Shown in pieces: positions 23,667-32,710 of a stretch of 64,000 bases of DNA (position 1 is its first letter; each line of letters begins with the position of its first letter). The notes under the pieces are model-generated. The model ran no database searches and had not been told where the DNA came from. It saw nothing but the letters and a program-made list of their open reading frames with translations. The stretch spans positions 310,001-374,000 of the forward strand of contig NZ_RQPJ01000001.1 of NCBI RefSeq assembly GCF_003957295.1, written 5' to 3'. Made by a program: the position numbers and the translations under genes. This DNA is from Arenibacter aquaticus. GTDB lineage: Bacteria > Bacteroidota > Bacteroidia > Flavobacteriales > Flavobacteriaceae.

Positions 23667-26314
23667 AACCATTTGCCATAAAATACAATCCGTAGCATTT
23701 GTGCCAATACCAAGGAGGCCAAAGCAAATAAAAGACTTAATTCTAACTGAACTACAGTGAGTGTTCCCAAAGTGAGTGCCGTTGCAATGGGAGTTATGAA
23801 GTAGGCACCAAAAGTAATGCCCAGGGACACTATTATGGCTCCCCATACCCAAATATTGGTAGTAACTTCATTTACAAAGAAAGATTCCCCAAGTCTGGGC
23901 ATATTAAAAACGTTTAATAATTGGGCCATTACCAAGGTATAAAATGCCATATTATTGATTGTATTGGACGAAAGCTGCAAAATAAGGTTTGCATAAACCA
24001 CCATCCCCAGAACACCAAGGCTAATACACAGTCCGTACAATATGGTGAGGTGCCAACCCCTTTTATCCAATATAGGCGCCTTGGGGTTTTTGGGAGATTG
24101 TAACATAATATCCTTTTCTCCTTTGCCCAGCCCCAAGGCCAATGCAGGAAAAACGTCTGTCACCAGGTTCAGGAATAGGATCTGTAGAGGCAACAAGGGA
24201 GAGGGCAAATTCATTAAGGCCGCTATACCCACCGATAGTATTTCTGCCAAATTGCAAGACAACAAATACACCACAAACTGACGTATATTCTGAAAAACCA
24301 CCCTCCCTTGACGGATTGCCATTTCAATGGCCGTAAACTTATCGTTTTTTAAGATTACATCTGCCACCTCTCTGGCGGCTTCGGTTCCCCTGATCCCCAT
24401 GGCAATACCAATGTCGGCCTTCTTCAAAGCGGGAACGTCATTAATACCGTCACCTATCATACCTACTATATGGTTGTGCCGCTGATAATAGGTTACCAGA
24501 TCCAACTTCTGTTCTGGGGTTACCCTTGCAAATACCGATGCCGTCAGTAACCTATTGTTCATTTTCCCATACTCCCCCTTCGACAATTGAAGGTCTTTTC
24601 CCTGCATGACCATATGGGGAGTTGCATTCTTATCTAACAACCCCACCTCTTCGGCAATTTTACTGGCCGTACCAGGGTGATCCCCGGTAATCATCACCAT
24701 CTTTATACCGGCTTTTTTATATACCGCTATTGTTGATTTAACATCTTCACGGGCAGGATCTATAAATCCAATTATCCCTAAGAAACTTAGTTCCTTTACC
24801 ATGCTCTCCTTTGTAGGGAGAGTACTTACTTCCTTACAGGCAAAGGCCAAAGTACGGAGGCCTTTGGCTGCCATATTATCTACCTTGTTACGCCAATCCC
24901 CCTTGTCTACAAAGGGTTTTTCGCTTTTACCATCCATAACAAGATTACAATATGGTGCCACGCTCACATACGCTCCTTTAACAAAAACCAAGAATTTGCC
25001 TTGGTGTCTATGTGCCGTAGCCATAAGCTTATTTTTTGCATCAAAGGGCAGCTCCAGTTCTTCCGGATAGGATTTTTTTATCATTGCGGTGTCATAACCC
25101 ATGTGAACTGCAAAATGCATCAAGGCCAGTTCTATGGAGTCCCCTTCACTATCTGCCCCCGTTGTACTCGCATTATTGCATAACACCGCGGTCAAAATCA
25201 TTTTATTAAATATGGGATTACTCTTTAAACCATTGTAGAAAGCTGTCTCTTTGTGGTATAGGTCTTCCTCTCCAATTTTGCCAAATTGCATGCTATGTAC
25301 CGTCATCCTATCCTCCGTTAAGGTGCCTGTCTTATCGGTACAGATAATATTGGTTGCCCCTAGGGTCTGTACCGCCTCCAGTTTTTTAATAATAACCTGT
25401 TTTTTGGACAATCGCATCATCCCCTGGGCCAAGGCGATGGTCGCTACAATAGGCAGACCTTCCGGAATGGCAGCTACTGCCAAGGCCACCCCGGTCTCTA
25501 TCATGAGAAATAGGTTCTTGCCCCTAATATAGCCTGTTACCACAATTAACCCGGCTAGAAGGAGGGTAAGCCAAATTAACCATATACTAAGTTGATTTAG
25601 TTTTTTTTCCAATGGCGCACGTTCCTTGTGGGCCTCTACGCCCATTTGTTGAATAATCCCCAGTTGGGTGTATTTACCTGTGCTTGTAACTATGGCCTTC
25701 CCTCTTCCGGCTACCACCATAGTGCCCCTAAAAATCATATTGGTCCGATCGCCAATTGGGGTATTTTCGGTCAGTGCTTGGATTTGTTTTGCTATGGGGA
25801 CACTTTCGCCTGTTAAGGCCGATTCTTTTACGGTTAAACTTTCTACCGCTATTAAGCGGGCATCAGCAGCTATCATATCCCCTGCTTCCAAAATTATAAG
25901 ATCTCCCGGCACCACCTGGGCAGCCCTTATGCGCATCGGGTTTCCAGAACGTTTTACAACTACCATCGTCTGTCCCATCTTACGAAGCGCTTCCAGGGAA
26001 CGCACGGCCTGCAACTCCATAAAAAAACCAATCGCAACGGAAATTAATATGACTATTACAATAGCAAAACCCTCCAAGGGATCGCTAAACAAAAAGGCAA
26101 GTACGGCCGCAGCCATTAGGATATAAATTATAGGATCCAGGAATTGATCCAGGAAGATGCGCCACCACTTTTTCGGAGCCTGTTGCGGAATTTGATTTGC
26201 CCCATATTCCTGTAGTCGTAGCAAGGCCTCCTTCTTACTTAAACCGTGGTCAATATCTCCCCCCAGTTGCTCCACTAGATCTGCTATAGAAAGTGAGAAA
26301 GGTTTTTTAATCAT
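23663..26314 (-). CDS. P-type cation-transporting ATPase (P2A-like, calcium type)
   Basis: An 883-residue protein with IICTDKTGTLT (phosphorylated Asp near 326), AAIPEGLPIVATIALAQGM in helix M4, MITGDHPGTA, and MIGDGINDVPALKKADIG in the hinge. The N-terminal cation-ATPase segment (GLSKKEALLRLQEYGANQI) and a six-helix C-terminal domain are present. PEGLP and the overall layout fit Ca2+- or Mn2+-type P2 pumps, though ion choice cannot be fixed. I see no TGAY-N4-RTCA operator in front. The DinB-like gene upstream is 124 bp away on the same strand. Confidence 0.9.
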   Translation of the reverse strand: MIKKPFSLSIADLVEQLGGDIDHGLSKKEALLRLQEYGANQIPQQAPKKWWRIFLDQFLDPIIYILMAAAVLAFLFSDPLEGFAIVIVILISVAIGFFMELQAVRSLEALRKMGQTMVVVKRSGNPMRIRAAQVVPGDLIILEAGDMIAADARLIAVESLTVKESALTGESVPIAKQIQALTENTPIGDRTNMIFRGTMVVAGRGKAIVTSTGKYTQLGIIQQMGVEAHKERAPLEKKLNQLSIWLIWLTLLLAGLIVVTGYIRGKNLFLMIETGVALAVAAIPEGLPIVATIALAQGMMRLSKKQVIIKKLEAVQTLGATNIICTDKTGTLTEDRMTVHSMQFGKIGEEDLYHKETAFYNGLKSNPIFNKMILTAVLCNNASTTGADSEGDSIELALMHFAVHMGYDTAMIKKSYPEELELPFDAKNKLMATAHRHQGKFLVFVKGAYVSVAPYCNLVMDGKSEKPFVDKGDWRNKVDNMAAKGLRTLAFACKEVSTLPTKESMVKELSFLGIIGFIDPAREDVKSTIAVYKKAGIKMVMITGDHPGTASKIAEEVGLLDKNATPHMVMQGKDLQLSKGEYGKMNNRLLTASVFARVTPEQKLDLVTYYQRHNHIVGMIGDGINDVPALKKADIGIAMGIRGTEAAREVADVILKNDKFTAIEMAIRQGRVVFQNIRQFVVYLLSCNLAEILSVGIAALMNLPSPLLPLQILFLNLVTDVFPALALGLGKGEKDIMLQSPKNPKAPILDKRGWHLTILYGLCISLGVLGMVVYANLILQLSSNTINNMAFYTLVMAQLLNVFNMPRLGESFFVNEVTTNIWVWGAIIVSLGITFGAYFITPIATALTLGTLTVVQLELSLLFALASLVLAQMLRIVFYGKWF

Positions 26315-26438
26315 CTTGAAAATTAATTAGTATACATAGGGTAAAGATTCGTAAAACAATAGTGCTTCCAATTTGTTTCCCCTTTTGGGCCTATCATCAA
26401 GAGTCATTTTTCCTTAGGCCAACCTATATAATTCCAGT

Positions 26439-26894
26439 TCACTGTCCATATTTGAGCAGTATGGCCAACTGCCCAGCATGGTGATTGGTATGGGAAACAA
26501 TTCTTCCAAAAGCTTCAGCCTTGGTCTTAGTGCCAAATTCCTTTGTTGTCACCAAAGATTCCCAATCTGCATCGGTCTGTTGTTCCACAATATCCTTGAG
26601 TGTCTTAAAGGAATGGTCCACATAAGCCTTAAGCTCCTCTAAATTATTCCACTCCCCGGTATCTGTTTTGGCAATGACCGTTTTGGCAATGACCCGTACG
26701 TTAGGAGCCCCAAAAATATTTTTGGCAAATAATAATTCTACATCCCCTATGTGCCGAAGCAAAAAACCTACGCTGTTTACCGCCGGTGGGAGTCGCTTCC
26801 CAAGATCGTTTTCCAAAATATTGGTGAGTTGATAGGTTAATCGGGTCCTAGCCTCTGTCCATAACTCCAAGAGCAATGCTGTTTTTGTTTTCAT
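26439..26894 (-). CDS. DinB-like four-helix metal-binding protein
   Basis: A 151-residue protein with the DinB/DfsB layout: LLRHIGDVELLFAKNIFG in helix 2 (His about 48) and IVSHTNHHAGQLAILLKYG near the end, supplying the two other metal histidines. Members are metal-dependent thiol transferases or of unknown role. A perfect 15-bp tandem duplication at 26665-26694 inserts five residues (VIAKTVIAKT) in the loop after helix 2. It lies upstream of the ATPase on the same strand. Confidence 0.8.
   Translation of the reverse strand: MKTKTALLLELWTEARTRLTYQLTNILENDLGKRLPPAVNSVGFLLRHIGDVELLFAKNIFGAPNVRVIAKTVIAKTDTGEWNNLEELKAYVDHSFKTLKDIVEQQTDADWESLVTTKEFGTKTKAEAFGRIVSHTNHHAGQLAILLKYGQ
26665..26694. 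repeat. Perfect 15-bp tandem duplication inside the DinB-like gene
   Basis: GTTTTGGCAATGACC occurs twice back to back (26665-26679 and 26680-26694). It keeps the reading frame and encodes a repeated VIAKT. Confidence 0.85.
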
Positions 26895-27112
26895 GAATAC
26901 GTAAATCTGTTTCCGAAGTGATTGAGCGGCATATACTGGCCCTATACATATGCCCCGCCAATTGGTTGCATTTTATTTAACTATTTAGTAGGCCAATTAA
27001 TGATAATGATTCCCTAATACCTGGTTTTGATACATTCCAGACAAGGTGCAAGGAGCCCTGTGAACAAATTTTAGACCCAAAGTTTACAGCTTTAAGTGGC
27101 TGCAAAATCATT

Positions 27113-27565
27113 TTAGAAGCTTGGATTGGTGAAGATCATACTTTTAAGATCTTTGGGCAGCCCGTCACGTATATCTTGCATTTCACCTCTGGAAATATAC
27201 TTTCTTAGATAGATAAAGGTGGTGTTCACATAGCGCTCAGCTATTTCGTCGTTATACTCAAAGTCGTTTACTTCCGCAGGCCAATCGTGTGCCCGGACCA
27301 AATCCAAGAAATCTGCCATACGTTTTACCTTAGGTTTTTCTTTTTTAAGGCTCCAGCCGTTTACATAGACCCCTTTTAGGAACATAGGAAGTTGGGCGAT
27401 GAATTGCAGGGATTCCGCAATTGGAATAATATCCCTTAAGGCATACAAGGTGGCGGTAAAAATGCGCCCGGCTTTATTGGGATCGTTTGCCATATCCATT
27501 TCCCTGGAATATTCCTTTAAAAAGGTATTTCCTTCTGTTGCGTACTGATTAAAATTTAATGCCAT
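27113..27565 (-). CDS. DUF2267 family protein
   Basis: A 150-residue helical protein. The N-terminal pattern NTFLKEYSREMDMANDPNKAGRIFTATLYALRDIIPIAESLQFIAQLPMFLKGVYVNGW matches DUF2267 (broken here only by my spacing of the match), whose genes often stand among dormancy and stress genes. The biochemical role is unknown. It is divergent from the hibernation factor gene and shares one operator with it. The leader is about 18 bases. Confidence 0.8.
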   Translation of the reverse strand: MALNFNQYATEGNTFLKEYSREMDMANDPNKAGRIFTATLYALRDIIPIAESLQFIAQLPMFLKGVYVNGWSLKKEKPKVKRMADFLDLVRAHDWPAEVNDFEYNDEIAERYVNTTFIYLRKYISRGEMQDIRDGLPKDLKSMIFTNPSF

Positions 27566-27587
27566 AGTTTCTAAGTGATATGTTTAC

Positions 27588-27661
27588 CAAAGTTTACAAT
27601 TCAAAGCTTAAAACCAAATGATTTAAGTCATATCAAGAAAGGAATGATAGCTCTACTTTTG
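27588..27661. promoter_or_regulatory. Single Fnr-type operator serving two divergent promoters
   Basis: TGATTTAAGTCA is at 27619-27630. On the plus strand TACTTTTG (27654-27661), and on the minus strand AAACTTTG (27595-27588), each start 29.5 bp from the centre. One site thus looks able to drive both the hibernation factor and the DUF2267 gene. Confidence 0.7.
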
Positions 27662-27686
27662 GAATAAATCATTAAAACACCATAAT

Positions 27687-27995
27687 ATGACAGTAAATAT
27701 TCAATACTTGCACATGCCAACAAGTGAATCGCTTAGTGAAATAGTCACCAACAACTTAGACAAGTTGGCACATAAATATCCTTTTTTGATCAGGGCCGAT
27801 GTATTTTTTAAATTGGGCAATAGTTCCAATCCAAACCATAAAGTTTGCGAAATACAGCTAAGTGCACCGGGTCCTAGAATTTTTGCTAGGTCTAACGAGG
27901 ACAATTTTGAAAAAGCAGCAGCCGAAACCGTAAGGGATCTGGAAAAGCAACTTAAAAAGCGAAAAGAAAAAATGGGGAACAAAAAACCTGTCTAA
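27687..27995 (+). CDS. hpf: Ribosome hibernation promoting factor (HPF/RaiA family, short form)
   Basis: A 102-residue protein of the short HPF/RaiA type. It begins with the beta strand VNIQYLHMPTSESLSEIV, then a helix (VTNNLDKLAHKYPF), strands (VCEIQLSAPGPRIFARS), and a basic C-terminal helix (DLEKQLKKRKEKM). It binds the small ribosomal subunit and silences ribosomes in arrest. It lacks the C-terminal dimer domain of long HPF. Transcribed from a consensus promoter with an Fnr-type operator, with a leader of about 20 bases. Confidence 0.85.
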   Translation: MTVNIQYLHMPTSESLSEIVTNNLDKLAHKYPFLIRADVFFKLGNSSNPNHKVCEIQLSAPGPRIFARSNEDNFEKAAAETVRDLEKQLKKRKEKMGNKKPV

Positions 27996-28178
27996 TTTAA
28001 ACTTCCAATTTTAAATAAGGTTTCATCCTTAAACCCAACAATACCAATATCCTTAAAAATTCCGTCGATAAAAAAAGGGTATTGGTATATTGAATTGCCC
28101 ATCTAATATATTTCATTTCATACTGTTTGCCTTTGGGTGGATATTTGGTTCCAAATTCCATTAGAAAGCTAAAAGTCT

Positions 28179-29501
28179 ATGAAAAAGTATATTATTTTGG
28201 CAAGCATTTTTTTAGTCCATTTTGTTCAGGCCCAGCAGTCCATAGATTCGGACAAAAAGATCTGGACCTTGGAAGCATGTATTGCCTATGCCATAGAGAA
28301 CAACATTAGTGTAAAACAAGCCCAACTGTCCAAGAACAGGACCGAGGCCAATTACTTGGCCACAAAATCCTTGAGGTTGCCCAATTTAACCGGCTCGGCT
28401 TCCCAAAATTTCACCAACGGGAACTCCATCGACCCCATCACGAGCGATTTTGTTTCCCAGCAGATCAATTCTACCAGTCTGGGATTAACCTCCCAACTAA
28501 CCCTTTTCCAAGGGAACCAGATCAACAATCAGATAAAACAGGGAAAGCTCCTTCTAGATCAATATGCACTTTATGAGGAAGAGGCCAAGAACAACATAAC
28601 TTTGAGTATTACCGAAAGTTATATTCAATTACTATATTCAAAAGAGAATATTCTAATTGCCGAAAATAACCTTGAGGTATCACAAAAGGAGGAAGAGCGT
28701 GCCAAGGCCAGATTGGATGCCGGTTCTATCGCCATTAAAGAGTATACGGACGCACAATCGCAAACCGCAACAAACCAATATGTACTCATAAATGCCAAAA
28801 ACGATTATGCGCTTCAGCTTTTGTCATTAAAACAGCTATTGGAACTGCCCCCCAACACCCATTTTGAGATTGCGGATCAGGAGGACATAATCCTTGACCT
28901 AGTGCCGGATCTAAACGAAGTGTATTCCGAAGCTCTGAAAAACCTCCCGGAAATAAACGCTAGCAAGTTAAATGTTTCCCTGTCCGAAAAGGACTTGGAT
29001 ATTGCCAAAGGTGGTTACCTCCCTACCCTTTCCCTTATAGGAAGTTTAGGTTCTGGATATACATCTACCCAGGATTATAATTTCTCGGATCAATTGGACC
29101 TCAACTTTAATCAAAGATTGGGAATATCCTTGAACGTACCCATTTTTAATAGAAACAAGACCAAATCTGAGGTACAGGCCGCAAAAATAAATATTGATAT
29201 CGCCAAATTGGAACTGGCACAGGAAGAAAAGGACCTATATCAAAAAATAGAGACCGCCTGGCAGAATGCCGTTACGGCCCAGAGTGAAATGGAAGCTGCG
29301 GATATGGCCAGAAATGCGGCAAAGGAATCCTTTAGGCTGGCACAAAAACAATATGAATTGGGGGCTCTGAGCACCACCGACCTGATCGTAAGCCAGAACA
29401 CCTATACCAATACGGAACAGAATTATATACAGGCCAAATACCTAAGCCTTTTGTACAACCAATTGCTTCAATTTTATCAAGGAAACGACATTAAAATCTA
29501 A
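28179..29501 (+). CDS. TolC-family outer membrane efflux protein
   Basis: A 440-residue protein with a signal peptide (MKKYIILASIFLVHFVQAQ) and two outer-membrane-efflux-protein repeats: residues about 25-230, with WTLEACIAYAIENNISVKQAQLSK, and about 235-440, ending in the typical LGALSTTDLIVSQNTY. Long helices around 140-225 and 330-400 form the periplasmic tunnel. It is the first gene of a six-gene run (TolC, adaptor, ATPase, permease, LytS, LytTR) with gaps of 2-12 bp, so it should be the exit duct for the MacAB-type pump. Confidence 0.9.
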   Translation: MKKYIILASIFLVHFVQAQQSIDSDKKIWTLEACIAYAIENNISVKQAQLSKNRTEANYLATKSLRLPNLTGSASQNFTNGNSIDPITSDFVSQQINSTSLGLTSQLTLFQGNQINNQIKQGKLLLDQYALYEEEAKNNITLSITESYIQLLYSKENILIAENNLEVSQKEEERAKARLDAGSIAIKEYTDAQSQTATNQYVLINAKNDYALQLLSLKQLLELPPNTHFEIADQEDIILDLVPDLNEVYSEALKNLPEINASKLNVSLSEKDLDIAKGGYLPTLSLIGSLGSGYTSTQDYNFSDQLDLNFNQRLGISLNVPIFNRNKTKSEVQAAKINIDIAKLELAQEEKDLYQKIETAWQNAVTAQSEMEAADMARNAAKESFRLAQKQYELGALSTTDLIVSQNTYTNTEQNYIQAKYLSLLYNQLLQFYQGNDIKI

Positions 29502-29505
29502 TCAA

Positions 29506-30720
29506 ATGAAAATCAAGAAAAAAATTATACTGGGCAGCCTTGTACTGATATTACTTGCTTTTGCAGCCTACAGTTTTATGAAAGAAGACAATAATGGCCT
29601 AGTAGAAGTCAAATCAATCACGGCCAAAAAAGGGGAAGTCACCACTATGGTAACTGCAACCGGAACCATAGAACCTATAACACAGGTTGAAGTGGGTACA
29701 CAGGTCTCTGGTGTGGTAGAAAAAATATATGTAGACTACAACAGTGTAGTCACCGAAGGCCAGCTCATTGCGGAATTGGATAAGACCAATCTACGTGCTA
29801 CCTTGAGTCAGGCACAGGCAGCTTATGATAATGCCCTAAGCCAAAAAAACTATATGAAGGTCATTTTCGACCGACAAAAAACGCTATACGAAAATCAAGT
29901 GATCAGTAAATCCGATTACGATGATGCACTGTATAATTATGAAACAGCGAAGGGTACGGTAACCCAACGTTTATCCGATTTGGAAAGGGCAAGGACCAAT
30001 TTAAGTTATGCCAATATCTATTCGCCCATTGATGGGGTGGTCCTTTCCAGAGCCATAGACGAAGGCCAAACCGTGGCAGCAAGCTTTAGCACGCCCACCC
30101 TGTTTACCATTGCACAGGATTTAAAAGAGATGCAGGTGGAAGCAGATGTTGATGAAGCCGATATTGGCGGAGTGAAGGATGGCCAAAGGGTAACTTTTAC
30201 CGTGGATGCTTATTTAGGGGAAACCTTTGAAGGCACCGTTACCCAAATACGCCTAGATCCAACGGTGACCTCAAATGTAGTTACCTATACGGTGGTCATA
30301 AAAGCAGACAATCCAGATCTAAAGCTAAAACCTGGACTAACGGCTACCATTTCAATATATACCTTGGAACTGAAAGATGTGTTGACCGCCGAAGCCAAGG
30401 CCATTAATTTTAAACCCTCTCCCCCTGTGATGATGGCATATAACGAACAACAAAACCTATCCATTGAACCTCCAAAAGGTAGGCCAAGACCAGAGGAAGA
30501 TCAAGGAACAACCGTTTGGGTCCTTGAGGCAGACGGGGGCATTTCCCCTAAAAAGGTCACCTTGGGTGCCAGTGATGGGGTAAACGTTCAGATCCTGGAT
30601 GGCATTGAGGAAGGCGACAAATTGGTGTACAGCCTAAAAACACAAAGCAACCAAAAAATGCAAGGGCCGGAAGGCGCAGATGAAAGTCCGTTTATGCCAA
30701 AACGACCGGGAAAAAAATAA
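29506..30720 (+). CDS. macA: MacA-like periplasmic adaptor
   Basis: A 404-residue protein with an N-terminal anchor helix (IILGSLVLILLAFAAYSFM). The lipoyl half-motif (VEVGTQVSGVVEKIYVDYNS) is followed by a helical hairpin (about 95-170), the matching half ANIYSPIDGVVLSRAIDEGQ, and beta-barrel and membrane-proximal domains. The C-terminus is rich in Pro, Gly and Lys (MPKRPGKK). It bridges TolC (4 bp upstream) and the MacB-type permease. The substrate of this pump is unknown: macrolides, peptides and signalling molecules are known for the family. Confidence 0.87.
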   Translation: MKIKKKIILGSLVLILLAFAAYSFMKEDNNGLVEVKSITAKKGEVTTMVTATGTIEPITQVEVGTQVSGVVEKIYVDYNSVVTEGQLIAELDKTNLRATLSQAQAAYDNALSQKNYMKVIFDRQKTLYENQVISKSDYDDALYNYETAKGTVTQRLSDLERARTNLSYANIYSPIDGVVLSRAIDEGQTVAASFSTPTLFTIAQDLKEMQVEADVDEADIGGVKDGQRVTFTVDAYLGETFEGTVTQIRLDPTVTSNVVTYTVVIKADNPDLKLKPGLTATISIYTLELKDVLTAEAKAINFKPSPPVMMAYNEQQNLSIEPPKGRPRPEEDQGTTVWVLEADGGISPKKVTLGASDGVNVQILDGIEEGDKLVYSLKTQSNQKMQGPEGADESPFMPKRPGKK

Positions 30721-30732
30721 ACCTAATCAGCT

Positions 30733-31476
30733 ATGAACAAGGAAATCATTAGAATAAAGGATTTAAAGCGGCAGTTTACTATGGGCAATGAAATTGTCCA
30801 GGCCTTAAAAGGTGTGTCGTTCACCATTGAAGAGGGCGAATTTGTAACTATAATGGGATCTAGTGGATCTGGAAAAAGTACATTGCTCAACATCTTGGGA
30901 TGTTTGGACCAACCTACTTCCGGAACCTATGAAATTGATGGCCTAAAAGTAAAGGATTTAGCTAAGAATGAGCTAGCTACCATTCGCAACGAAAAAATTG
31001 GATTTATCTTTCAATCCTACAACCTTCTTGCCAGGACATCTGCCATTGAAAATGTAGAACTGCCCCTTTTATACAACAGCAAGGTGTCTACAGAGGAGCG
31101 CAGGGAACGTGCTGTTAGGGCGCTGGAGATGGTAGGTTTGGCAGATAGATTGCAGCATACCCCATCCCAACTCTCAGGGGGACAGCAGCAGCGGGTGGCC
31201 ATTGCACGTTCTTTGGTCAACAATCCGGTGATGATCCTGGCGGATGAAGCTACGGGAAATTTGGATACCCGTACCTCTTATGAAATTATGTCCTTGTTCC
31301 AAGAGTTGAACGAACAGGGGATTACCATCACCTTTGTAACACACGAACCCGATATTGCGACCTTTAGCAGCCGTACCATTGTTCTACAGGACGGGAATAT
31401 CATTAAGGATTATCCCAATACCAAGGTACAATCAGCTGCAACGGAATTAGCGCAACTACCCATCGAAAATCATTAA
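30733..31476 (+). CDS. MacB/LolD-type ABC ATPase
   Basis: A 247-residue ATPase with [15 protein letters not shown] (Walker A), the signature [29 protein letters not shown] (Walker B) and the switch histidine in FVTHEPD. It corresponds to the ATPase half of MacB, made here as a separate protein. A C-terminal tail ([19 protein letters not shown]) goes beyond the usual length. The stop is 2 bp before the permease start. Confidence 0.9.
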   Translation: MNKEIIRIKDLKRQFTMGNEIVQALKGVSFTIEEGEFVTIMGSSGSGKSTLLNILGCLDQPTSGTYEIDGLKVKDLAKNELATIRNEKIGFIFQSYNLLARTSAIENVELPLLYNSKVSTEERRERAVRALEMVGLADRLQHTPSQLSGGQQQRVAIARSLVNNPVMILADEATGNLDTRTSYEIMSLFQELNEQGITITFVTHEPDIATFSSRTIVLQDGNIIKDYPNTKVQSAATELAQLPIENH

Positions 31477-31478
31477 TT

Positions 31479-32699
31479 ATGAGACTACTGAATCTGTTTA
31501 AAATTGCCTTTAAGGCTATTGTACTTAATAAAATGAGAACCTTGCTTACCATGTTGGGTATCATCATTGGTGTAGCCTCTGTCATTGCCATGCTTGCCAT
31601 TGGGGAAGGCTCCAAGGAAAGTATTCGCAGTACCATATCCAGTATGGGCTCCAATATGATTACCGTTATCCCAGGTTCCGATGTGCGGGGAGGAGTGAGA
31701 CAAGATCGCAGTGCCATGGAAACTCTAACGCTTAGCGACTTTAAGGTAATTGAGCAGCAAGCTTCCCTACTCTCCTACATTACGCCATTGGTCAATGGTG
31801 GGGGACAGGTAATAAACGGTTCCAATAACTGGCCTTCCACAATTTATGGGGTTAACCCCGACTATTTGAACATAAAAGTTTTAGACCTGCAAAGTGGAAG
31901 TATGTTTACTGATGCCGAAGTACAATCGGCCTCCAAGGTTGCCTTATTGGGACAAACCGTTGTTGACAATATTTTTCCCAATGGGGAAGACCCTGTAGGT
32001 AAAATGATCCGCTTTAATAGTATACCCTTCAAGGTAATCGGGGTCTTGGAAGAAAAAGGGGAAAACACCTTTGGCCAAGATCAGGACGATGTGGTAATTG
32101 CCCCCTACACCACGGTTCAAAAACGTATTTTGGCCATAGACCATATCAATCAGATCATGGCATCGGCCATTAGTGAAGAGGATGCCCCGGATGCCGTTAA
32201 CGAGGTGAGTGCTATTTTACGCTCTCAACACAAAATCGCCGATGAACAAGAAGATGATTTTTATGTGCGTTCTATGGAAGAGCTAATCTCCACCTTTAGC
32301 TCTACCAGTGAAATGCTCACTATTCTTTTGGTTGCAGTTGCCGGTATTTCCCTATTAATTGGAGGTATAGGTATTATGAATATAATGTATGTATCCGTCA
32401 AGGAACGAACCAAAGAAATTGGCCTTCGTATGGCCGTTGGGGGGAAAGGTTCCGATATATTGATGCAATTCTTGATCGAAGCCATATTAATTAGCATAAC
32501 AGGCGGACTACTGGGCGTAATCTTAGGGCTTGGTTCCACTGTTTTTATTGAGAAATTCTTACATTGGCCAACGAGTGTAGCGCTCTATTCTATTGTTATA
32601 TCATTTGCTGTTTGTGCCATCACGGGAATATTCTTTGGATGGTACCCGGCAAGAAAGGCGGCTGCACTGGATCCTATTACAGCTTTGAGATATGAATAA
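31479..32699 (+). CDS. MacB-type FtsX permease
   Basis: A 406-residue protein. N-terminal helix LTMLGIIIGVASVIAMLAIG (family motif GIIIGVAS), a periplasmic domain of about 210 residues, and three C-terminal helices (ILLVAVAGISLLIGGIGIMN, IEAILISITGGLLGVILGL, IVISFAVCAITGIFFGWYPA). ERTKEIGLRMAVGGKGSDIL and ARKAAALDPITALRYE are typical of MacB. With the adaptor and TolC it should form a full tripartite mechanotransmission pump. Confidence 0.9.
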   Translation: MRLLNLFKIAFKAIVLNKMRTLLTMLGIIIGVASVIAMLAIGEGSKESIRSTISSMGSNMITVIPGSDVRGGVRQDRSAMETLTLSDFKVIEQQASLLSYITPLVNGGGQVINGSNNWPSTIYGVNPDYLNIKVLDLQSGSMFTDAEVQSASKVALLGQTVVDNIFPNGEDPVGKMIRFNSIPFKVIGVLEEKGENTFGQDQDDVVIAPYTTVQKRILAIDHINQIMASAISEEDAPDAVNEVSAILRSQHKIADEQEDDFYVRSMEELISTFSSTSEMLTILLVAVAGISLLIGGIGIMNIMYVSVKERTKEIGLRMAVGGKGSDILMQFLIEAILISITGGLLGVILGLGSTVFIEKFLHWPTSVALYSIVISFAVCAITGIFFGWYPARKAAALDPITALRYE

Positions 32700-32710
32700 A
32701 TTATACATCA

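Noticed and set aside
28060-28105. Imperfect inverted repeat ATACCAATATCC / GGGTATTGGTAT between hpf and the TolC gene
   Set aside because: There is no T-run on either strand and the loop is A-rich, so a terminator call is not supported. The role is unclear.
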